Source: Gemmatimonadaceae bacterium (lineage in GTDB: Bacteria; Gemmatimonadota; Gemmatimonadetes; Gemmatimonadales; Gemmatimonadaceae). Taken from it: DNA of 6,486 nucleotides. Below, one piece after another: positions 1 to 5,690 of this stretch. A program made the translations under genes and the position numbers. A model generated the notes under the pieces. That model made no database searches. It saw nothing but the letters and a program-made list of their open reading frames with translations, and had not been told where the DNA came from. Positions within the stretch are counted from its first letter, which is position 1, and each line of letters starts with the position of its first letter. The stretch is from positions 1 to 6,486 of the forward strand of contig JACDDZ010000094.1 of assembly GCA_013816695.1 (NCBI GenBank). The letters run 5' to 3'.

Positions 1-590
1 TGATTCTTGATTCCCGGAGCTTTCTCCACTCCGGATGAAACATCAACAATGTCAGGATGCAAAAGATGAATTGCTTCCGCGACGTTGGAGGGAGTCAAAC
101 CTCCGGCGAGAATCGTCCTGCCATTGCGATTTTCGGGAAGCGAACCCGCGAGTGCGCTCCAGTCCAGTGACTCGCCGGTTCCACCCAGTCCGCTTGCTAC
201 TCTCTTGTCCAGAACCACTGCATCCGAAACGGAAAAGAGTTCCGAAATAAAATCAGGCAGGTCTGATCCGTTCGCGCGGACTACAGACCAGATCTCTCCA
301 TCGAAGAGCGGTCGGAGCGCCATTACATCGGCAGGAGTTACGTCACCATGCAACTGAATCACGTCGAACTGGCGCGCGACATCCGCAACTTCCTCGGGAC
401 GCCCGACGCGCACAACGGCCACTCGGCGGGCCCTGCCCATTGCGGGAGCGAGCGTCGCGACAGCATCCCGGAGCGAAAGATTCCGTGGACCACCCGCCAT
501 GATCGCCCCGACATAGCTCGCGCCCTGGTGCAAGGCAGCCTCAACGTCACGCGTACGCATCATTCCACAGAACTTAATTTGTACGGACAT
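1..590 (-). CDS. trpF: phosphoribosylanthranilate isomerase, C-terminus cut by window edge
   Basis: TrpF is a cytoplasmic TIM-barrel enzyme that converts N-(5'-phosphoribosyl)anthranilate to the CdRP product in tryptophan synthesis. I translated this frame by hand from the ATG at 590-588. It reads 196 codons without a stop to the left edge, against about 205 for the family, so only the last few residues are missing. The N-terminus has the family KxCG motif as KFCG with the general-base Cys8. Asp128 in VVLDKR is the expected general acid. The phosphate-binding segments GGTGESLDW (about 136-144) and LAGGLTP (about 161-167), and the final DVSSGVE, are all present. Its start lies 17 bp inside the end of trpC, which suggests translational coupling. 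No strong Shine-Dalgarno sequence is seen. Confidence 0.95.
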   Translation of the reverse strand, partial: MSVQIKFCGMMRTRDVEAALHQGASYVGAIMAGGPRNLSLRDAVATLAPAMGRARRVAVVRVGRPEEVADVARQFDVIQLHGDVTPADVMALRPLFDGEIWSVVRANGSDLPDFISELFSVSDAVVLDKRVASGLGGTGESLDWSALAGSLPENRNGRTILAGGLTPSNVAEAIHLLHPDIVDVSSGVEKAPGIKN

Positions 591-1434
591 CAGTTCTGCG
601 CGTGATGGTTGTGAATGCGCGTAGTAATGTTGCCACGTCGCCGGTTTCAGACAGGATGGAACCGATGAGTACCGCGTCTGCTCCGACGTCTGCCGCCCGG
701 AGCACGTCGAGCCGCGTTGACATGCCGCTTTCCGCAACGGCAATTACATTCGCTGGAATCCGCGGAATAAGCCGCTCATGCGCTGTGGGATTCATCTCGA
801 GCGTTTCGAGGTTCCGTGTGTTGACGCCGATGATCGACGCCCCATTTTCCAGCGCAAGGTCCAGCTCCGACTCCCTGTGAACTTCCACGAGAAGGTCGAT
901 GGCATTCTCGTTTGCCGTCACGATACACTCGCGGAGCTGGGCCGGCGTAACAGCCCGGACAATGAGCAGCGCCGCAGAGGCGCCGAGCTCCTTTGCCTGG
1001 AGGATTTGCTCGGGTTTTGTGTGAAAATCCTTTTTGAGGATGGGAAGCAGTGACGCGCCCCTGACGTTTCCGATGTCGGCAAGGCTTCCGCCGAACCGCG
1101 ACGGCTCTGTAAGTACAGAAATCGCAGCTGCTCCACCCTTCTCAAATACCGCCGCCTGCGCTCCCGAATCCAGATCCATTCTGATTGAGCCCTTGGATGG
1201 CGAAGCTCGCTTGATTTCCCCGATCACCGTCACGAAATCCCGGCGGAGTGCGCCTGCGAACGATGGCCTCAAACCGGAGAATGGCTTGGGCATTTCCTCG
1301 CTGCGACCAGCCATCGCACGTACAAGCTCCCCCAGCGTTCCGCCCGGCTCAGACCAGGCTGACTGAGATATTTCTTGCGCTTCGGTACCTGTTCGGCTAA
1401 CGTTCAATTCGGCAATTGTTCGGTAGGCCCACAA
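574..1434 (-). CDS. trpC: indole-3-glycerol phosphate synthase
   Basis: TrpC closes the ring of CdRP to indole-3-glycerol phosphate, the step after TrpF. With the longest start the protein has 286 residues. Expected catalytic residues are all present: Glu73 and Lys75 (GEIKRASPSKG), Lys135 (LKKDF), Glu184 (LLVEVH), Asn205 (GVNTRNL), Glu235 and Ser236 (VAESG). The start is uncertain. The frame opens with TTG at 1434-1432, directly after an in-frame TGA. A second TTG lies at 1407-1405 (277 residues). The next ATG, at 1314-1312, would leave only about 32 residues before the catalytic Glu, which is short for the family. No candidate has a clear Shine-Dalgarno. The N-terminal part overlaps the putative LexA operator. 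The gene diverges from lexA and overlaps trpF. Confidence 0.93.
   Translation of the reverse strand: MWAYRTIAELNVSRTGTEAQEISQSAWSEPGGTLGELVRAMAGRSEEMPKPFSGLRPSFAGALRRDFVTVIGEIKRASPSKGSIRMDLDSGAQAAVFEKGGAAAISVLTEPSRFGGSLADIGNVRGASLLPILKKDFHTKPEQILQAKELGASAALLIVRAVTPAQLRECIVTANENAIDLLVEVHRESELDLALENGASIIGVNTRNLETLEMNPTAHERLIPRIPANVIAVAESGMSTRLDVLRAADVGADAVLIGSILSETGDVATLLRAFTTITRRTDVRTN
1380..1423. promoter_or_regulatory. candidate LexA/SOS operator: phased TTCGG half-sites upstream of lexA
   Basis: TTCGG occurs at 1381, 1392, 1408 and 1419, forming two copies of TTCGG-N5-GTTCGG (1381-1396 and 1408-1423). GTTC occurs at 1391, 1402 and 1418. The pair at 1391-1405 is exactly GTTC-N7-GTTC, the direct-repeat LexA box known from Alphaproteobacteria. 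The constant 11-bp step puts half-sites on one face of the helix. The array lies 28-71 bp upstream of the lexA ATG, a sensible place for autorepression. Binding by LexA is inferred; the repeats themselves are seen directly. Confidence 0.5.
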
Positions 1435-1450
1435 TCAGCTCATCAGGAAC

Positions 1451-2059
1451 ATGTCCCTGACCAAGCGGCAGCGGGAAATTCTGGATTATCTGGCCTCGTA
1501 CACTGAGGAACAGGGCTATGCGCCCAGTTTCGAGGAGATCGCTCGGCAATTTAACTACAACTCGCTCGCGACCGTACACGAGCATCTGAGCAATCTCGAG
1601 CGAAAGAGCTATATCAAGCGCGCATATAATGAAAGCCGCGGAATCGAGGTGCTTCCCTCTGAGGCGATGCCAAAGTCGGTAATGCTTCCCCTCATGGGAA
1701 CTGTCGCTGCCGGAATGCCGATCGAAGCCGTTCAGACACATGAGACAATCGGGGTCCCGGAAGACTTCATCCGCCGGGGCGGGAACCACTACGTCCTTCG
1801 CGTTCGCGGGAATTCCATGATCGATGAGCAGATCAGGGATGGTGATTTCGTTGTGGTCAACGGAAAGCAGTCGGCCGACAATGGCGAAATGGTGATCGCG
1901 CTCATCGACGGCACTTCAGCAACTGTGAAGAAGTTCTACCGCGAAAAAGATGGGCGAATCAGGTTGCAGCCAGCCAACGAGATGATGAGCCCGATCTACG
2001 TGCACGAGAATGATGTTAGCATCCAGGGGACGGTCGTTGGGGTGCTGAGAAAGTACTAG
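1451..2059 (+). CDS. lexA: LexA, SOS repressor and self-cleaving peptidase (family S24)
   Basis: LexA represses DNA-damage genes and cleaves itself when RecA filaments form. The protein has 202 residues, the same length as E. coli LexA. Residues about 1-65 form the winged-helix DNA-binding domain (LTKRQREIL, then APSFEEIA, then the recognition region NSLATVHEHLSNLERK). Residues about 75-200 form the peptidase domain. The cleavage site is Ala87-Gly88 in VAAGMP. The catalytic dyad is Ser122 (RGNSMID) and Lys160 (ATVKKF), so it should be fully competent. The ATG at 1451 has an AGGA only 2 nt upstream (1445-1448), a weak or short-spaced ribosome site. Repeated TTCGG half-sites upstream suggest autoregulation. 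The gene is convergent with trpD and divergent from trpC. Confidence 0.97.
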   Translation: MSLTKRQREILDYLASYTEEQGYAPSFEEIARQFNYNSLATVHEHLSNLERKSYIKRAYNESRGIEVLPSEAMPKSVMLPLMGTVAAGMPIEAVQTHETIGVPEDFIRRGGNHYVLRVRGNSMIDEQIRDGDFVVVNGKQSADNGEMVIALIDGTSATVKKFYREKDGRIRLQPANEMMSPIYVHENDVSIQGTVVGVLRKY

Positions 2060-2096
2060 AGAGTATGTGGCGTAACTGGTGGTTAGACAATGCGTT

Positions 2097-2178
2097 ACTA
2101 CAACTTACAGCTGCTAGCTTTTAGCTGACGCTATTAGCTATTAGCGTCAGCTAGATGCTAGCAGCTGTAAGTTGTAGT
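2097..2178. repeat. 82-bp near-perfect palindrome between lexA and trpD
   Basis: The left arm 2097-2137 and right arm 2138-2178 are inverted copies. The outer 22 bp (2097-2118 against 2157-2178) match perfectly. Over all 41 pairs only 2119/2156, 2121/2154 and 2134/2141 are not Watson-Crick, and one of these is a G-T pair. There is essentially no spacer; the smallest natural loop is around 2134-2141. It is built from recurring TAGC/AGCT words with nested small palindromes (CAGCTG, GCTAGC). It sits 37 bp after the lexA stop and ends one base before the trpD stop codon. No T-run follows either arm, so it is not a standard intrinsic terminator. It may be a REP/MITE-like element or a barrier between converging transcripts. 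Confidence 0.9.
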
Positions 2179-3219
2179 TCATGGGGCCAAGTACGCACTC
2201 CGGAGCCTCTGCAATGCCACGATCCCGGCGCCCGCCTCCAACGCCTTTTTCGCCGAGTGAACCGCAGATTTAAGGTCGGGATCAATTCCTGAAACGTAGA
2301 CAGCAGCACCTGCATTTAACACCACCGCCGCAGCGGCCCCAGCGTTTCCCTTCCCGCCAAGTACCTCCAGAATTATTTGGGCGTTCTCCTCAGGCGAACC
2401 ACCAGCGAGTTCATCCGCGGTAGCAATCGAAAATCCAAAATCACCCGGTTGCACGGTCCACTCACTAAGCCTTCCGTCCCGGACTTCCCACACGTGTGTC
2501 ACACCCATCGGCGAGAGCTCATCAAGGCCGGGTTCGCCGTGCACAACCATGCTGTGAATTGTCCCAAGCTCGAGCAGCGCCTCGGCCAGCATCGGTCCGC
2601 GCGACAGGTCCGCAACACCGATAACCTGCCGCTGCGCCGACGCAGGGTTTGCGAGCGGACCCACAATGTTCATCACTGTGGGAATTCCGAGTTCGCGACG
2701 AACGGGACCCACGTGCTTCATGGCAGGGTGCATCAGCGGGGCGAACATGAACACGAGGCCAGCCTCATCAAGTGCGCGTGCCATTCGCTCTGGATCCACT
2801 TCGATCCGGACGTCGAGAGCTTCGAGTACGTCCGCACTCCCGCACTTGGAGGTAAATGACCGGTTGCCATGCTTTGCGACTCTGATTCCCATTCCGGCGG
2901 CCAGCAGTGCCGCCGCCGTGGAGATATTGAAGGTCGGAACAGTACCTCCTCCAGTACCACAGGTATCCACGAGCTCTTCGGGATTCCTGGCCTCGAGGTG
3001 TACCATTGCATTCCGGAGAGCCTTCGCAACTCCCGCGACAATCGCAGCGCTTTCCCCCTTAACGCGTAATCCAGCAAGCAGACCGGCCACCTGGGTTGAA
3101 GTGGCGTCTCCTTTCATTATCTGATCAAAGGCCGCGGTTGCGTCTGTTGATGAAAGAGCTTCATGAAATGCAAGCTTTCTGATTGCGGCGAGGACCGCAT
3201 TGTCGGGGATCGAAGTCAT
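2179..3219 (-). CDS. trpD: anthranilate phosphoribosyltransferase
   Basis: TrpD transfers phosphoribose from PRPP to anthranilate, supplying the substrate for TrpF. The 346 residues match the usual family length. An N-terminal helical domain (about 1-70, with FDQIMKGDAT and GLRVKGES) is followed by the nucleoside-phosphorylase class III fold. Visible motifs are DTCGTGGG (85-92), TFNIST (96-101), AKHGNRS (115-121), CGSADVLEAL (126-135), VRRELGIPTVMNIVGPLANP (173-192) and the metal-binding Asp233-Glu234 in GLDELS. The last residue of GTGGG is Gly where most homologues have Asp. ATG at 3219-3217 gives a natural N-terminus; no strong Shine-Dalgarno precedes it. It starts 12 bp after the stop of the GAF-like gene, so the two are likely cotranscribed. 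Its stop codon touches the 82-bp palindrome. Confidence 0.96.
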   Translation of the reverse strand: MTSIPDNAVLAAIRKLAFHEALSSTDATAAFDQIMKGDATSTQVAGLLAGLRVKGESAAIVAGVAKALRNAMVHLEARNPEELVDTCGTGGGTVPTFNISTAAALLAAGMGIRVAKHGNRSFTSKCGSADVLEALDVRIEVDPERMARALDEAGLVFMFAPLMHPAMKHVGPVRRELGIPTVMNIVGPLANPASAQRQVIGVADLSRGPMLAEALLELGTIHSMVVHGEPGLDELSPMGVTHVWEVRDGRLSEWTVQPGDFGFSIATADELAGGSPEENAQIILEVLGGKGNAGAAAAVVLNAGAAVYVSGIDPDLKSAVHSAKKALEAGAGIVALQRLRSAYLAP

Positions 3220-3231
3220 ACAGGACTGAAA

Positions 3232-4128
3232 CTACTCGTAGTTACGCAGCGAACGCAGCAGGTCGTCGATTGCAGCTCTCAAATCGGGAGACTCAAGCGC
3301 GCCTTCCAGTCGCTGCCTAAGCACGTGAATATGGTCGCTATGGCGACGCGCAATTTCGGTCTGTTGGTGCAGCTCCATGTGCGCTCGCTCCAGCTTGAAG
3401 ACTGCTGCGCGCACCTGTTGATCAACGGCCGCGAGTTTCTGGGAAGTCACCCTCGATTCATTCAATGCCGTGTTGAGAGAGCGCTCGAGCTCGGCAGACC
3501 TTCCGCTTTCGGGGCTGCGTCCGCTGAGGGAGGCATCCTGGGCGACATGCAGCCTTCCTTCGAGCTCTGCGACTGTTCGCTCGTACTCGGCGTGGATCGC
3601 GCGCGTGATGTCCTCGAGCGTTCGGACAGCTTCCATGCGTGCTTCATGTTCGAGAATGCGCGCATACGCGAGCCCGAACATTTCGGCAGCGGGAACGAGC
3701 TTGTCCAGAACGCGACCGCCAAATCTCTTTTTCGGCTCGACCAGCGCCAGCGCCCCGGCCAGCTCATTGTCGAGAAGGAACCCACGCATGGAAAGCAAAG
3801 CGCCTTCCGATGGGGGAAGCCCAAGCAGCTTCATGAAGTCTGTGGACTGTTCCCCGAACTCTACGAACGCCTGACCAGATGAAACACGCTTGCGTACCTG
3901 CGCCGGCAGGTGATCAAACGAAACCGCAATGTCCTCGCGCTGCACCCCGCTATTGTCGACCAGAAACCGTTCCACGAAAATGTCGCGGCGCGGATCGTTT
4001 TTCAGCAGCGCTACAGCCGCCGAGCGATCGGTGTCGGCAGCCTCTTCATAGAGGGCGCTGAGCGCATCCGAAAGCGCGGCCGCAGTTGCGAGAGAGTTGG
4101 CAAACCCGGGGAGTCCTTTCGAGCTCAT
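3232..4128 (-). CDS. hypothetical protein with GAF-like domain and C-terminal coiled coil
   Basis: I do not recognise a named family. The 298-residue product appears cytoplasmic, with no signal peptide or membrane segment. Residues about 17-162 read like a divergent GAF domain: a hydrophobic strand-helix pattern ending in LLSMRGFLLDNELAGALALV (111-130), then RFGGRVLDKLVPAAEMFGLAYARILEHE, which resembles the last strands and closing helix of GAF domains. Residues about 163-279 are rich in Glu, Arg, Gln and Ala with heptad-like hydrophobics, suggesting a coiled coil broken by a linker around 202-211 (GRSPESGRS). The tail 280-298 is a short helix-like segment. No kinase, cyclase or output domain is visible, so it may be a dimeric scaffold or sensor. 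The ATG at 4128-4126 directly follows an in-frame TGA. It lies 12 bp upstream of trpD. Confidence 0.85.
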   Translation of the reverse strand: MSSKGLPGFANSLATAAALSDALSALYEEAADTDRSAAVALLKNDPRRDIFVERFLVDNSGVQREDIAVSFDHLPAQVRKRVSSGQAFVEFGEQSTDFMKLLGLPPSEGALLSMRGFLLDNELAGALALVEPKKRFGGRVLDKLVPAAEMFGLAYARILEHEARMEAVRTLEDITRAIHAEYERTVAELEGRLHVAQDASLSGRSPESGRSAELERSLNTALNESRVTSQKLAAVDQQVRAAVFKLERAHMELHQQTEIARRHSDHIHVLRQRLEGALESPDLRAAIDDLLRSLRNYE

Positions 4129-4168
4129 TCAGCGATATGGAAAGATTGCGATTTTTCGTGCATACCCG

Positions 4169-4197
4169 ATTGTGACAACCTGTGCGCTCGATGTCAA
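4169..4197 (-). promoter_or_regulatory. sigma70-type promoter for the GAF-like gene (and probably trpD)
   Basis: Read on the minus strand, TTGACA (4197-4192, a perfect -35) is followed after 17 bp by CACAAT (4174-4169, four of six matches to TATAAT). Transcription would start near 4162 and give a leader of about 34 nt before the ATG at 4128. Spacing and orientation fit well. It is not experimentally supported. Confidence 0.5.
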
Positions 4198-4215
4198 ATG
4201 CAGATTGCTGCTTGC

Positions 4216-4243
4216 TTGACACTCTTCCCCACGTAGCTAGCTT
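4216..4243 (+). promoter_or_regulatory. candidate promoter for truA
   Basis: A perfect TTGACA (4216-4221) is followed after 16 bp by TAGCTT (4238-4243), which has only three of six matches to the -10 consensus. A start about 7 nt downstream would fall at 4250, the first base of the truA GTG codon. The -10 is weak, so this is a moderate call. Confidence 0.35.
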
Positions 4244-4249
4244 CCCCAA

Positions 4250-5023
4250 GTGCCGCGCAGCGTGCAGTTAGTGTTGCATTACGACGGTACCGGCTACTCC
4301 GGTTGGCAGCGCCAACCCGATGCGCGAACGGTCCAGGGTGAGCTCGAAAAAGTTCTCGAGCGCCTCTGCAATCGCCCGGTCCCGGTTCTTGGCGCAGGCA
4401 GAACCGACGCAGGAGTCCACGCCCGTGGGCAGTCAGCCGGGGTCATCGTTGACGATCGGTGGGATCCGGCAGACCTCAGGAGAGCGATGAACGCCCTCGC
4501 CCCTGCGGACGTCTGGGTGGCAGATGCAGTTGAGATGTTACCCGAGTTCCACGCCAGGTACAGTGCCACAGGCCGTGAATACAGCTATCGCGTAGCTACC
4601 GACAGCGAAGCTCACTCGCCATTTCGAAACAGGTACGAGCTGGCCTACGACAGGCCATTGGACCAGTCGAAGCTGGACTCTTGTGCAGCGCAGCTTACGG
4701 GCGACCACTGTTTCCGCGGCTTTGCGGTCCAGGGTACGGCTCCCGAATCAGACAATCATCGCTGTACAATTGCGCATGCGCGGTGGCGAGCGGGCGTTGA
4801 GTCGCTCACCTTTGAGGTTCGCGCCAATCGCTTTCTGCACCACATGGTCAGGTTCCTGGTCGGTACGATGCTGGAAATTGCGTCAGGAAAAAGGCCAGCC
4901 GATGACTTTTTGCGCCTTCTCAATTCCGATAGCAACAGTGATGTTTCGGCACCTGCTCCTGCGCATGCGCTTTTTCTCATGAAGGTGGAATATCCTTCTG
5001 AACTCTATTTGAAAACGACATGA
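4250..5023 (+). CDS. truA: tRNA pseudouridine(38-40) synthase
   Basis: TruA isomerises uridines 38-40 in the tRNA anticodon arm to pseudouridine. The 257 residues are a normal length. Residues 9-20 (LHYDGTGYSGWQ) are the family N-terminal motif. The catalytic Asp53 lies in GAGRTDAGVHA (48-58). FHARYSATGREYSYR and RANRFLHHMVRFLVG are the conserved mid and C-terminal motifs. The GTG at 4250 is chosen because an in-frame TAG lies at 4238-4240, and the next GTG (4262) would trim the N-terminus very close to the YDGT motif. There is no Shine-Dalgarno upstream. The predicted transcription start coincides with the GTG. The stop overlaps the next gene by ATGA (5020-5023). Confidence 0.96.
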   Translation: MPRSVQLVLHYDGTGYSGWQRQPDARTVQGELEKVLERLCNRPVPVLGAGRTDAGVHARGQSAGVIVDDRWDPADLRRAMNALAPADVWVADAVEMLPEFHARYSATGREYSYRVATDSEAHSPFRNRYELAYDRPLDQSKLDSCAAQLTGDHCFRGFAVQGTAPESDNHRCTIAHARWRAGVESLTFEVRANRFLHHMVRFLVGTMLEIASGKRPADDFLRLLNSDSNSDVSAPAPAHALFLMKVEYPSELYLKTT

Positions 5024-5679
5024 ACATTTTCCTCGAAAGCAATTCCCTCCAGGAGATCCGCGAAGCTGCAGCTGCGGGTCTCGTCCAGGGTGTTTCATTC
5101 TCGCCCAATGAGTTTGCTTACGCCGATCCGGACGGAGACCAGCGGGAAAGACTTGAGGAGCTTTCTCATGAGTTTGCAATCCCGATCTGCGTGACGATTG
5201 GCGCACTGAACGGAAAGGACATTTATCGCGAAGCCAAAGAGCTCGCGAAGATTTCAGATCATATAGTTGTGCAGATACCCCTGATGGAGGACGCTCTTGC
5301 CGCGATGTTCAGGTTGAACGCAGAAGGTGTCGGCATCTGCTCCACCCTCGTTTTCAACGGCGCGCAGGCCCTGCTGGCCGCCAAGGCGGGTGCATCCATG
5401 GTAAGGGTTTCAATGGCTGACCTGGATGCGCAGGGTCAGGACAGTACAGAAACAATTGCGGAGATCCGCCACGTTCTGGAAGCGAGCGGAATGGAATCGG
5501 ACGTAATGGCTGCATCGCCGCAGACGCCAACCCAGGTCGCTGAATGCGTGACTGCGGGCGCCAACATCATCTCGCTTTCATCGAAAGTGATCCGTTCCCT
5601 GCTCGTGCACCCCCTCACCGACCGCGGCCTCGACCGGTTCCTGAGCGATCTTTCGAAGCGTCCGAAGAGACATTCTTGA
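5020..5679 (+). CDS. transaldolase/fructose-6-phosphate aldolase-like protein, probable pseudoenzyme
   Basis: The 219 residues align with small transaldolases (TalC/FsaA) with no gap over about residues 1-32 and 77-142, judged against E. coli FsaA from memory. Retained family features include IVVxIP (82-87), Thr109, AQALLAAKAGA (115-125), LDAQG (135-139), AAS-x-x-TP and HPLTDRGLDRFL near the C-terminus. The active site is not retained: the Schiff-base Lys85 is Gln (codon CAG, 5272-5274), and Asp6, Asn28, Gln59, Tyr131 and Arg134 are replaced by Glu, Ser, Thr, Ser and Asp. The frame is intact with ordinary codon use, so it is not a decaying gene. A binding or regulatory role is possible; aldolase activity is not expected. 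It overlaps truA by 4 nt and its stop overlaps a possible TTG start of htrA. Confidence 0.85.
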   Translation: MNIFLESNSLQEIREAAAAGLVQGVSFSPNEFAYADPDGDQRERLEELSHEFAIPICVTIGALNGKDIYREAKELAKISDHIVVQIPLMEDALAAMFRLNAEGVGICSTLVFNGAQALLAAKAGASMVRVSMADLDAQGQDSTETIAEIRHVLEASGMESDVMAASPQTPTQVAECVTAGANIISLSSKVIRSLLVHPLTDRGLDRFLSDLSKRPKRHS

Positions 5680-5690
5680 AATCTCTGATA

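Noticed and set aside
1446..1457. Near-palindrome GGAACATGTCCC across the lexA start codon, considered as a Gram-positive type LexA box.
   Set aside because: The spacing is wrong for GAAC-N4-GTTC and the inverted half is imperfect. It is easily produced by chance around an ATG.
1397..1789. Minus-strand 130-codon open frame opposite lexA.
   Set aside because: It lies mostly antisense to the well-supported lexA, has no recognisable motifs, and is a shadow of its codon pattern.
2097..2178. The palindrome as an ordinary bidirectional rho-independent terminator.
   Set aside because: No U-tract follows the stem in either direction, and the stem is far longer and less GC-rich than typical terminators. 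A role in 3'-end formation is still possible.
2377..2859. Plus-strand 160-codon open frame opposite trpD.
   Set aside because: It is fully antisense to trpD and rich in Arg, His and Ser as expected for a shadow frame. No ribosome site or family resemblance is seen.
3163..3882. Plus-strand 239-codon open frame opposite the GAF-like gene and the trpD 5' end.
   Set aside because: It is long, but the opposite minus-strand frame is longer, has a promoter, domain-like pattern and operon spacing, and explains the coding signal. No motif was seen in the plus-strand product.
5020..5679. The aldolase-like gene as a decaying pseudogene.
   Set aside because: There is no frameshift or internal stop, the length is normal, hydrophobic core motifs are retained, and it is packed by overlaps with both neighbours.
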